Of a DNA stretch of 43,840 bases, positions 1-8,400 are shown one piece after another; the stretch's first letter is position 1, and every line of letters starts with the position of its first letter. The stretch covers positions 1 through 43,840 of the forward strand of contig ONBK01000021.1 in the NCBI GenBank assembly GCA_900316055.1. Reading direction: 5' to 3'. The translations under genes were made by a program, and so were the position numbers. Source of the stretch: an uncultured Bacteroidales bacterium. Lineage in GTDB: Bacteria > Bacteroidota > Bacteroidia > Bacteroidales > P3. Below the pieces are notes generated by a model. That model ran no database searches, was not told the DNA's origin, and was given only the letters and a program-made list of their open reading frames with translations.

Positions 1-47
1 CAGCAATAATCGATAAATGAACCAACCTGATAATACCCTTCCTCTGC

Positions 48-74
48 AAACCCACACGAATTTTGTGTGGTTTT
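48..74. terminator. small hairpin, possible terminator
   Basis: A six-base-pair stem CCACAC (52-57) / GTGTGG (65-70) encloses a seven-base loop and is flanked by AAAC on the left and TTTT on the right. This gives a bidirectional intrinsic-terminator shape. No gene is recognised on either side inside the window, so it may end a gene lying left of the edge. Confidence 0.4.
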
Positions 75-250
75 ACCCCTTCGTTTTCACCGGCAAGTGT
101 AACATGAATCCACACTCAGTCACATCCCACTTTCATCTTCTTGAACCTCACGCTGGTCTTCTGCCCCCTGACGGAGTCCTCTTCCGACGGTGAATTTAGC
201 ATATTAAGCCGTTCGGAGCGCGGATTGAAAATCAATAAATTACAAGCGCA

Positions 251-284
251 AAAATGCACATAAACCTTTGGTTATGTGCATTTT
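251..284. terminator. strong hairpin, likely intrinsic terminator
   Basis: AAAATGCACATAAACC (251-266) pairs with GGTTATGTGCATTTT (270-284), leaving one bulged A and a three-base loop. The stem is about 15 bp and has A/T flanks on both strands, so it could terminate transcription from either side. The 500 bases around it hold no convincing gene, only repeats. Confidence 0.6.
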
Positions 285-332
285 ATTGCTTTAATAAACA
301 TACAACACACTGATAATCAATAGCGAGAAGAT

Positions 333-387
333 ACCAACACCGTATCAACACCGTACCATCTCCGTACCAACACCATACCATCTCCTG
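333..387. repeat. 11-bp tandem repeat, five copies
   Basis: Five successive 11-mers are visible: accaacaccgt, atcaacaccgt, accatctccgt, accaacaccat and accatctcctg. A reading frame on the minus strand crosses it but has no family resemblance and is explained by the repeat. Intergenic low-complexity sequence of unknown role. Confidence 0.8.
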
Positions 388-395
388 CCCCCGTC

Positions 396-441
396 GGAGA
401 TGATAGGTTGTCGGGACCGGCAACAACGACCTATCATCTCC
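396..441. repeat. 13-bp inverted repeat next to the 11-mer array
   Basis: GGAGATGATAGGT (396-408) is perfectly complementary to ACCTATCATCTCC (429-441), with a 20-base loop. The arm resembles the reverse complement of the 11-mer units to its left (ggagatggtat). It may have arisen from the same repeat family. There is no U-tract, so it is not a convincing terminator. Confidence 0.65.
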
Positions 442-493
442 AACTCCCGCCCCCTCGGTTCCTGCACCATCAGCTAACCGCCTGTTCCACTTT

Positions 494-530
494 CGCCGGC
501 ACCGGCCCCTCTCCGCCGGCACCGACCCCT
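494..530. repeat. 17-bp direct repeat with 20-bp spacing
   Basis: cgccggcaccggcccct (494-510) recurs as cgccggcaccgacccct (514-530) with one mismatch. It abuts the heptamer element that starts at 530, so the upstream region of the next gene is a stack of different short repeats. Confidence 0.6.
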
Positions 531-557
531 TTAAACGTTAAACGTTAAACTTTAAAC
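530..557. repeat. heptamer element, 4 x 7 bp (tttaaac/gttaaac)
   Basis: Four consecutive 7-mers (tttaaac, gttaaac, gttaaac, tttaaac) occupy exactly 28 bases and are followed by a partial gtta. It is one member of the 28-nt family described in the findings. Here it is intergenic, about 20 bases before the -33 box of the next gene. Confidence 0.75.
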
Positions 558-577
558 GTTACCCCTCCCCAACTTTT

Positions 578-609
578 TTTGGTGTATTCAGAAAAAGTTC
601 GTATTTTAG
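578..609 (+). promoter_or_regulatory. predicted promoter of the OmpA/PD40 gene
   Basis: TTTG at 578-581 is separated by 20 bases from TATTTTAG at 602-609. This is one base off the Bacteroidetes -7 consensus TAnnTTTG with the expected -33 spacing. Transcription would start near 613 and give a leader of about 90 nt. Confidence 0.5.
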
Positions 610-702
610 CAATTTGAATTAACGCATTGAATGGGGCGTAGAACCCTTTTAATGAGTTGGTTTTGATATTGATAGGTGTAAATAAGAAATAGAATTATAT
701 AT

Positions 703-3453
703 ATGAAAATGCTGAAAAAAGGTCTCCTGCTGCTCCTTTTTGCCCTGATTGCGGGCGTGGGAGCGAGTGCACAGAAAAGTTTGGCTGCAAGGGGTGACGA
801 GCTCTTCGACCAGAACCGTTTTGTCGAGGCTGTGAAGGAATACGAGGCTGCCTATGAGAAAATCAAGGACAACAAGGCCGAGAAGAACCGCGTCTACTTC
901 CAGATTGCCGAGTGCTACCGCTTGACCTACAACTATCCCCGTGCCGAGCGCATCTACAAGCGTCTGGCCGACGAGGAATACTACAAGAGTGAGCGCAAGC
1001 TCTATTTCAACCTTGCCGAGATGTGCCGCTTCCAAGAGAAGTTTGTCGAGGCCGAGGAGTATTACAGCAAGTACTTGGAGATGGAGCCCAAGGATTCTTA
1101 TGCTGTCAAGCGCAAGGAGTCGCTCATCTATGTCAACCAGTTGTCGAACAACCGCACCCGCCATACCATCAAGAAGCTGAGCGAGTGGTGTACTGACTTC
1201 AACGATTTCGCGCCTCGTTTTGTGGGCGATGACACTACAAAGATTGTCTTCACCTCGTCGCGTTTCAGCGAGGGCGAGGCCGCCAGCAAGGACCCTTGGA
1301 CCGACCAAGCCTATTCCGATATCTATCAGGTCTTCATGGACCGCAACGGACAGTGGGTCTCCGACCCCGAGCCGTGGGACAAGAGCGGCAAAATCAACAC
1401 CGCCGTCAACGAAGGTGAGGCTTCGTTCACGCCCGACGGCAACACCATCTTCTTCTCGCGCTGCGACGTGCGTGAGAACGAGTCGCTGACCTGCCGCATC
1501 TACACCTCGACGAAGGCTGTCCAGACCCTCGACAAGAAGAGCAAGAAGGATAGCAAGAAGAACAGCAAGAAGAAAAACAGCAAAAAGAAGAAAAAGAAAG
1601 GTGAGCAGCAGGAAGAGGCCGAGGAGCCTGTGCAGGAGGGTGGGGAAGAGACCGCTCCCGGCGAGTGGTCGACGCCGGTGTATGTACACCTGGGCGACAC
1701 CGCCTACAGCTTCCTCTATCCCGCCATCAGCAGCGACGGCCTGACGCTCTATTTCTCGTCCGATATGCCGGGCGGCTTCGGCGAGTACGACCTATGGCGG
1801 GCTACCCGCAAGTCCACCGCCGACGATTTCGGGCGTCCCGTGAACCTCTCTTCCATCATCAACACCCCCGGACGTGAGATTATGCCGGTGTTGAGGAACG
1901 ACTCGCTGATGTACTTCTCCTCCGACGGCCATCCCGGCGTGGGCGGACAGGACCTCTTCAGCACCAAGCTCAACCCCAACGGCAAATGGTCGGTTCCCGA
2001 GAACATGGGTATCCCCATCAACTCGTCGTACGATGAGATGTCGATGGTGTTCTACCCCGACGACAGCAAGAACAATATCCTCGAGCGCGGCTATTTCTCG
2101 TCGAACCGTCCCTATGACGATCCTCACAACCGCAGCAAGCAGAACGACAACCGCAGCACCCAGAATCCTCCCATCAACGACAACCTCTTCTACTTCGAGC
2201 TCCCCGGCTTGAACTATGCCATCCAGGGCACCGTGCGCGACGAGAAGTCGATGCAGCTGATGAAGGATGTGCGTGTGAAGCTGGTGGGTTCGGACGGCAC
2301 CAACCTCGAGACCCGCACCGACAAGAAAGGCTTCTATAAGTTCGACAGCACCATGGTGCACCGCGATGTGGTCTACAAGATGTATCTCTCGAAGCAGAGC
2401 TACTACAGTGTGGAGGGCTCGGCGAGCACCCGCGGATACAGCACCAACAAGACCATCGTGCAGGACTTCCGCATGGATCCCGTGCAACGTCGTCCCATCG
2501 TGCTGCCCGAGATACGTTTCGATCTTGCGAAGGCCGACCTGCAGGCGCAGTTCATGGATTCGTTGATGGATCTCTACTTGGTCATGGAGAACAACCCCAA
2601 CCTCGTGGTGGAGATTCGTTCGCATACCGACTGTCAGCCTTATATCGGCATGACCAACGACACCCTCTCGCAGCGTCGCGCCCAGAGCGTGGTGGACTAT
2701 TTAGTGAATCGCGGTATCGACCGCGAGCGCTTGGTGGCCAAAGGCTACGCCGACCGTGTGCCGCGTGTGCTCGACGAGGATGTCACCGTGACCCTTAACG
2801 GGCAGAAATACACCTTCTCCGCCGGTACGGTGATGGAGTGCGACTATATCGCCACCCTCAAGGGTGACCACCAACAGGCGGCGCACTCGCTGAACCGCCG
2901 CATCGAATTCCTCGTGCTGCGCGAAGACTATGTACCCCGCAATATGGTGGAGAACATCACCAGCAAGAAAGAGGGCGACGGCAAGGTGGTGGACCTCGTG
3001 CAGCGTCCTGAGGACGAGGGAGAAAAAGTGGAGCCGCAGACCACCATCGTACACGACGAGAGCACTCTCTTCGTCACCATGATCAACTCCACCCGTGGCG
3101 AGATTACCTGCATCGCCAATGGCTTCCAGGTCCCCATGCTCATCGACGAGCGCTATGCCGAACCCATCGCCATCTCGTGGGAAGAGGCCATGAGCCTGCT
3201 CTATCAACAACGTCTCACCAAGGAAGACTTCCCCCTGCGCGACCAGTCGTTCGACCCTGAGGGCAATATCCTCGACCGCACCACCATCATCTTCAAGAGC
3301 ATGCAGATTGGCGAGCAGCGCCGCGAGAATGTCGAAGTGGTGGTAGTGAAGGGTATCGACTATAAGTTCATCATCAACCGCACGGGTCTGCAGGAGTTTG
3401 GCAAGTATGAGTTCGACAAGCAGCGCTCGCGTCTCATCTTCCTCGATGAGTAA
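703..3453 (+). CDS. PorE-like exported TPR / PD40 propeller / OmpA protein with C-terminal pseudo-retropepsin-like domain
   Basis: This 916-residue protein starts with a signal peptide (cleavage expected after GASA, near residue 23). TPR-like helices follow (about 25-135), then PD40/WD40-type blades (about 165-480, with repeated FxxDGxxxxFSS motifs). A carboxypeptidase-regulatory-like domain spans about 505-550. An OmpA_C peptidoglycan-binding domain spans about 600-735, with HTDCQ and TNDTLSQRRAQSVVDYL. This domain order matches PorE (PG1058), known as a T9SS-associated peptidoglycan anchor in Porphyromonas, but relatives also occur outside T9SS. Residues 277-300 are almost pure Lys/Ser and interrupt the propeller. 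Residues from about 786 resemble a clan AA aspartic protease but carry DER (815-817) where DTG is expected. Its last codons overlap miaA by 8 bases. Role inferred: envelope-anchored scaffold. Confidence 0.8.
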   Translation: MKMLKKGLLLLLFALIAGVGASAQKSLAARGDELFDQNRFVEAVKEYEAAYEKIKDNKAEKNRVYFQIAECYRLTYNYPRAERIYKRLADEEYYKSERKLYFNLAEMCRFQEKFVEAEEYYSKYLEMEPKDSYAVKRKESLIYVNQLSNNRTRHTIKKLSEWCTDFNDFAPRFVGDDTTKIVFTSSRFSEGEAASKDPWTDQAYSDIYQVFMDRNGQWVSDPEPWDKSGKINTAVNEGEASFTPDGNTIFFSRCDVRENESLTCRIYTSTKAVQTLDKKSKKDSKKNSKKKNSKKKKKKGEQQEEAEEPVQEGGEETAPGEWSTPVYVHLGDTAYSFLYPAISSDGLTLYFSSDMPGGFGEYDLWRATRKSTADDFGRPVNLSSIINTPGREIMPVLRNDSLMYFSSDGHPGVGGQDLFSTKLNPNGKWSVPENMGIPINSSYDEMSMVFYPDDSKNNILERGYFSSNRPYDDPHNRSKQNDNRSTQNPPINDNLFYFELPGLNYAIQGTVRDEKSMQLMKDVRVKLVGSDGTNLETRTDKKGFYKFDSTMVHRDVVYKMYLSKQSYYSVEGSASTRGYSTNKTIVQDFRMDPVQRRPIVLPEIRFDLAKADLQAQFMDSLMDLYLVMENNPNLVVEIRSHTDCQPYIGMTNDTLSQRRAQSVVDYLVNRGIDRERLVAKGYADRVPRVLDEDVTVTLNGQKYTFSAGTVMECDYIATLKGDHQQAAHSLNRRIEFLVLREDYVPRNMVENITSKKEGDGKVVDLVQRPEDEGEKVEPQTTIVHDESTLFVTMINSTRGEITCIANGFQVPMLIDERYAEPIAISWEEAMSLLYQQRLTKEDFPLRDQSFDPEGNILDRTTIIFKSMQIGEQRRENVEVVVVKGIDYKFIINRTGLQEFGKYEFDKQRSRLIFLDE

Positions 3454-4375
3454 ATTCATAACTCATAACTCTGAACTCATAACTATCTTAGGTCCCACCG
3501 CCACCGGCAAGACTGCGCTGGCGGCCGAGGTGGCCTATCGTTTAGGTGGCGAGATTATCAGCGCCGACTCGCGTCAGGTGTTCTGCGGGATGGACATCGG
3601 TACCGGCAAGGATCTGGCTGACTATAATATCCACGGCACCCACATCCCTTATCATGTTATAGATATCTGCCAGCCTGGCGAGGAATACAGCGCCTACCGA
3701 TTTCTGCGCGACTTTTGCGCGGCTTACGACGATATCGTCTCGCGCAATAAGCAACCTATCCTTTGTGGAGGTACGGGACTCTATATAGACGCTGTTGTGC
3801 GTGGCTACCGGTTGGCCGACGCACCGGTGGACGAGGCGTACCGTCGTTCGCTCGAAAGCTTCAGCGACGAGGAACTGACGGCGCGTCTGGCTTCTTATAT
3901 CAAGCTCCACAACCATACCGACACCGAAACGCGCGAGCGTTTGGTGCGAGCCCTCGAGATACAGGAGTTCGCCCTTGCCCATCCCGAGGCTTGCACACAG
4001 GCACCGCCGATGGAGCACCGCATCTATGGCCTGCTGCTGCCGCGCGAGGTGGTTATCGCCCGCATCGAAGCGCGTCTGCGCCGACGTATGGAGGAGGGAA
4101 TGACCGACGAGGTGCAGCGGCTGCTGGACGAGGGAGTGCTTCCCGAGCGACTGATGCGTTACGGGCTCGAATATCGCCATGTGACGCGCTATCTGATGGG
4201 GGAATGTACGAAAGAGGAGCTCTTCCGTGACCTCTTCACCGACATACGACGTTTTGCCAAACGCCAGATGACGTGGTTCCGCCGCATGGAGCGGGGTGGC
4301 GTCGCCATTCACTGGATTGACGGCACCTTGCCCTTAGAGGAAAAAGTGAGGCAGATAATTACTCCGGGAGTTTGA
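3446..4375 (+). CDS. miaA: tRNA dimethylallyltransferase MiaA
   Basis: MiaA transfers the dimethylallyl group to N6 of adenosine 37 in tRNAs reading UNN codons. The 309-residue protein shows the P-loop GPTATGKT at residues 15-22, DSRQVF just after, and the conserved GTGLYIDAV segment. The start chosen is the ATG at 3446, overlapping the previous stop as ATGAGTAA. A longer frame from 3398 would run back inside the upstream gene. Residues 4-13 (THNSELIT region) are encoded by a 28-nt heptamer element, so the N-terminus before the first beta strand is repeat-derived. The 3' end overlaps the convergent CNNM gene by 17 bases. Confidence 0.92.
   Translation: MSKFITHNSELITILGPTATGKTALAAEVAYRLGGEIISADSRQVFCGMDIGTGKDLADYNIHGTHIPYHVIDICQPGEEYSAYRFLRDFCAAYDDIVSRNKQPILCGGTGLYIDAVVRGYRLADAPVDEAYRRSLESFSDEELTARLASYIKLHNHTDTETRERLVRALEIQEFALAHPEACTQAPPMEHRIYGLLLPREVVIARIEARLRRRMEEGMTDEVQRLLDEGVLPERLMRYGLEYRHVTRYLMGECTKEELFRDLFTDIRRFAKRQMTWFRRMERGGVAIHWIDGTLPLEEKVRQIITPGV
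3457..3484. repeat. heptamer element, 4 x 7 bp (cataact) inside miaA
   Basis: cataact, cataact, ctgaact, cataact: exactly four 7-mers in 28 bases, beginning 3 bases after the upstream stop codon. It is translated as miaA residues 4-13, immediately before the ILGPTATGKT P-loop strand. Confidence 0.85.
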
Positions 4376-5414
4376 TTTCTTTGAAGCGGCTTTGTCGCTT
4401 CTGCCAGCGTTCGCGGGCATACTGCTGCATGTCGGCTACCTCGTCGCTCTCGTCGATAATCTCGAGACCGAAGATGGTCTCGATGATGTCCTCGAGGGTG
4501 AGGATACCCTGGAAGGAGCCGAATTCGTCGATGATGCCGGCAATCTGTTCCTTATGCTTGAGCAGGTTGTCCCAGATGTCGGCCACCGACATCTCCTCGT
4601 TGTAGAGCGGTATCTCGCGTTTGATTTCACCGAGGGTCTTCTTGAAATGGTCTTCGGCCAGCTCTTCCAATGCCTCGCTGCGGAGGATATAGCCGGTGAT
4701 GAAGTCCTCCTCGTCGGCATAGACGGGGATACGAGAGAAGTGGCTGTATTCGTCGGTGCGGTAGAAGTCCTTGAGGGTCATGCTCTCGGGGGCTGTGGCG
4801 GCTACCACACGGGGCGTCATCACGTCGTAGGCCTTGATGTCGTTGAGCTTGATGACATTCTGGATAATTTTATTCTCGTCCTCGTCGATAACGCCTTCGT
4901 CCTCGCCCATATCGGCCATTGCGGCGACCTCCTCGCGGGAGACGACAGTCTCCTCCTCGTCCTTCTTGGCGATGAGTTTGGTGAACCATTGGACGGCCAC
5001 CACAACGGGGTAGAGGATGAAGATGAGGGTGCGGATGGTGTAGGCGGTGAAGCCCATGAGGCGACGCCACTGGCTGGTACCGATGGTCTTGGGGACAATC
5101 TCCGAGAAAACCAAAATGAGCACCGTGGTGACAACGGAGACGAGACCGAACCACTCGTTGCCGAAAGCCTCGGTGGTTTGGTATCCCACGCCGGCGGCAC
5201 CGATGGTGTTGGCTATGGTGTTGAGGCTCAGGATGGCGGCAATGGCGCGGGCGTTGTCGGTCTTGTATTTCTTGAACAACGGGGCTGCCTTGAAACCCTC
5301 ATCCTCGCGCATGGTGATATAACTGAGAGGGGTGGACATCAATACTGATTCCAATATAGAGCAGAGGAACGATATCGACATCGCACCTAACAGAAATATA
5401 ATGAGTAAGGTCAT
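4359..5414 (-). CDS. CNNM-domain / CBS-pair membrane protein (HlyC/CorC family, probable Mg2+ or Co2+ transport)
   Basis: The 351-residue product has an N-terminal DUF21/CNNM membrane domain with about four hydrophobic segments (first 150 residues; FSEIVPKTIG is the typical motif). A CBS pair follows (MTPRV near 200; IDEFGSFQGILTLEDIIE near 305). CNNM proteins are linked to magnesium and cobalt export. The C-terminal CorC_HlyC domain of longer relatives is absent; the protein ends about 35 residues after the second CBS. The ATG at 5414 is preferred over 5435, because a -7 box at 5438-5445 would leave the upstream ATG at or before the transcription start. Convergent with miaA. Confidence 0.82.
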   Translation of the reverse strand: MTLLIIFLLGAMSISFLCSILESVLMSTPLSYITMREDEGFKAAPLFKKYKTDNARAIAAILSLNTIANTIGAAGVGYQTTEAFGNEWFGLVSVVTTVLILVFSEIVPKTIGTSQWRRLMGFTAYTIRTLIFILYPVVVAVQWFTKLIAKKDEEETVVSREEVAAMADMGEDEGVIDEDENKIIQNVIKLNDIKAYDVMTPRVVAATAPESMTLKDFYRTDEYSHFSRIPVYADEEDFITGYILRSEALEELAEDHFKKTLGEIKREIPLYNEEMSVADIWDNLLKHKEQIAGIIDEFGSFQGILTLEDIIETIFGLEIIDESDEVADMQQYARERWQKRQSRFKEIKLPE

Positions 5415-5437
5415 TTCGTCATTGCTAAAAAACAATG

Positions 5438-5445
5438 CAAAAATA
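5438..5445 (-). promoter_or_regulatory. -7 box TATTTTTG of the CNNM gene
   Basis: On the minus strand the sequence reads TATTTTTGCA, fitting TAnnTTTG with the CA extension shared by other boxes in this window. No clear TTTG at -33. It lies about 25 bases before the ATG chosen at 5414 and in the 3' flank of the GH2 gene, giving the CNNM gene its own promoter. Confidence 0.5.
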
Positions 5446-5470
5446 CGAAAATATTTTCACATGGTGGTAA

Positions 5471-8400
5471 TTATTTCTCTTTCACCTCTATTTCGTCGAG
5501 CATGAGCCAGCTTTTCTGTCCAGAGTAGGGATGCCAGATAGGGAGTGTGGGGCGGCAGATGAAGCGCAGGCGGACGAAGCCGATATTTGTCGCTTTGCGA
5601 GGCTGCAGGGTATAGTATAGGCGACGGCTGTCGCCATAGAGGTCGACGGGAGGGTTCTGAAGGTTAAGGCTTTGCCACGGGCCCCATGTGTGACCATTGG
5701 GACTCCAAGAGGCTTGTATGTCGAGGGGTTTGACGACCCAGTCGCCGGGGCTGTGACAGGCACCGACAGCGATTTCGTCGAGGGTGGACAATGCCATAAG
5801 GGAAAGGGTTATCTCCACGGTGTCCTCGCCCTCGAAGCCTATCCATCCGCGATTGTAGTCGCCTGACACACCGTAGTGTCCGTCTTTGAGTACCCTGAGG
5901 TCTCCCTCGTTGTATTTCTCGGAGGCGTACTTTGTACACTTGAGGTTGTCGATATAGAGCAAACGGTCTTCGTCGACAGGCATCTCGACGACGGAAGAGA
6001 TGATATCGGGGTGGATGCGGAAAGCCTGAAAGGGGGTGGCCCCCAGGTAGCTAGGGGAGACTGGGTCGAAGATGAAGGCGTAGGTGTAGGTGCGGTTGCC
6101 TGAGATAGTGTAGCGTTCGGCGACACCGGGGCCGCAGGTGGCAGTGCCGAGGGGCGCCACGCGATGGTCGATGCTGACAGTATAGTAAGGGTCGGGTTCA
6201 CCCACATCGCGCCAACGGCGGGCACGAGTGAGGGTGCTGTCGCGCCAACGTCGGACGCTGAAGTTGAGAGGTGCGGCGATATAGTCCGGAGCGATGATGG
6301 CGAGATGATTATCAGTTCCCGAAAGGTAGAGGTAATAGGCCTCGCGGTTGCCCTGTTCCTGGGGGACGACATATTGCGGAGCAGCAAGGTCGGCGAGCAA
6401 CTTATGCCACGGAGCGAAGCGTGTGGCGGTGCGCCGGTCGGGGTAGCTCTCGTAGATGTTGCCGTGGAAGGCACAGGTGGAGAAGGAGGTGTCGAGACCG
6501 AACTGGAGGCCGAGTTTGGGGAGTGTGTGGAAATGTCGACCAGGAACTACCTGGTAGCTGAGTTGCATCTGTCCGAGGCTGTTGACTTCAAGGATTTGCT
6601 TCATGTGCATGGTGATGCCGTCGGGAGTGGCAAGACGAAGGGCCATCTGTACTTCGGCAATACCTTCTTCTCTACGCTCATTGAGGGTGAGCGAAAGGAC
6701 GGTAGCCTGTAGCTGGTCGAGTCCCTGCCATGCTCGGGCACCGAGGGGGTCGGCGAGGTCGTTCTCCGTGGGTGGTCGCCAGAAGTTCCACCGCAGCGGA
6801 GTGGCGAGGAGTTCGCGCCCATTGGAGCGATAAGAGGTGATGATTCCGTCGGCGGTGCCAATGGTGAGACTGAAGCGGTCGTTGGAGAGAGTAATATCTC
6901 GCTTGTTTTGGGAAATATTGATATCGTATTCCAACTTGGGATGGAGGTAATCTTGCAGCACCATGCCGACAACCACGTTGTGGCGTCCACGGGTGTAGAC
7001 GGCCTCCACCTCGTCGGCATGGGGGTGCGGGGTGCGGTCGGCGGCGAGGATGCCGTTGGCGCAGAAAGCGTCGTCGTCTTTAAGGCCGGGCAACTCACCC
7101 AAATCTCCTCCTGCCGCCCACCAAAGGTGAGAGGAGAGAGGTGAAGGGTGAGAATCATCATCCGTTTCACCTTTCACCTTTAACCTTTCACCTTCCATAA
7201 GGAAGGCTTGGTCTACCCAGTCCCAGATGAATCCGCCCTGCAACTGAGGATATTTGTCGATGGTGTCCCAGTAGTCTTTGAGGCCGCCCATGCTATTTCC
7301 CATCGCATGGCAATATTCGGCCATGATATAGGGACGTTTGTTGTAGCGGTTGCGGGCATACTGCGACAGGAAGTCGACGGAGGGATACATGATGCTGACG
7401 ATGTCGGTGTTCCCGTCGAGTTCGGCGCGCTCGTAGACCACAGGGCGTGTGTTGTCTTTGCCTTTGAGGAATCGGTAGGCTTCCTCCATGCAGTAGCCGT
7501 TGCCACATTCGTTGCCGAGGCTCCAGGCAATGACGCAGGGGTGGTTGCGGTCGCGCTTGTACATGTTATAGATGCGGTCGAGGATGGGGTTGAGCCACTC
7601 GGGCTTCTTGACCAGCGAACCCTCTCCGTAGCCTTGTGCATGGCTCTCCACATTGGCCTCGTCCCAGACATAGATGCCGGCGGAGTCGCAGAGGTCGTAC
7701 CAGAGTTCGTCATTGGGATAATGTGAGGTGCGGACAGCGTTGATTCCCATCTCTTTCATCAGATGAATATCCTCGCGCATCTCGTCGGGGGTGATATAGT
7801 GGCCACCGTACATGCTGTGCTCGTGACGGTTGACTCCGCGGATTTCCATAGGTTTCCCGTTGAGGCGCAGTTGGCCATTGAGGATGTCGAGGTGACGGAA
7901 TCCTATTTTTTTTGTGATGCTTTCGGTCTCGTGACCAGCCGCATCGAAGAGGCGAATGGTGAGGTCGTAGAGTTCGGGGATGCTGTCGCTCCAAGGCTGG
8001 ATGCTGGGGTAGCGCAACTGGAAACCAGCAAACCAGTCGTTGTTTTTCAGCGGGTGACGGAGGAGTCTGCCACCGAAGGCTACCTCCACGCGGCCACCGC
8101 TGATTTCGCGGCTAAGGTCAACGATGACGTCAAGCAGTCCTGTGGACCAGTCGTTGGTGTCGAGGTCGGCGATGACTTTGATGTCGGTGATGTAGGTCTT
8201 GGGGACAGAGTAGAGCTCCACATCGCGTGTGATGCCACTCATGCGCCACATATCCTGGCATTCGAGGTAGCTGCCGTCGCACCAGCGCAGCACCTTTACC
8301 TTGAGGCTATTCCTGCCTTCGTGGAGGTATTTGGTGATGTCCCATTCGGCAGGAGTCTTCGAGTCTTCGCTATAGCCTACCTCGCGACCGTTGATGTAGA

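Noticed and set aside
116..202. 28-codon frame on the minus strand
   Set aside because: Too short, no recognisable motif, promoter or leader; could be a remnant but cannot be supported.
333..387. Possible CRISPR-like array
   Set aside because: Units are contiguous 11-mers with no spacers and no cas genes nearby.
283..522. 79-codon open frame on the minus strand
   Set aside because: It is made of the 11-bp tandem repeat and other repeats, has no family resemblance, and runs into the terminator-like hairpin.
703..3453. Evidence for a type IX secretion system
   Set aside because: The domain order resembles PorE, but no other T9SS gene is in the window and similar proteins occur in T9SS-free Bacteroidetes.
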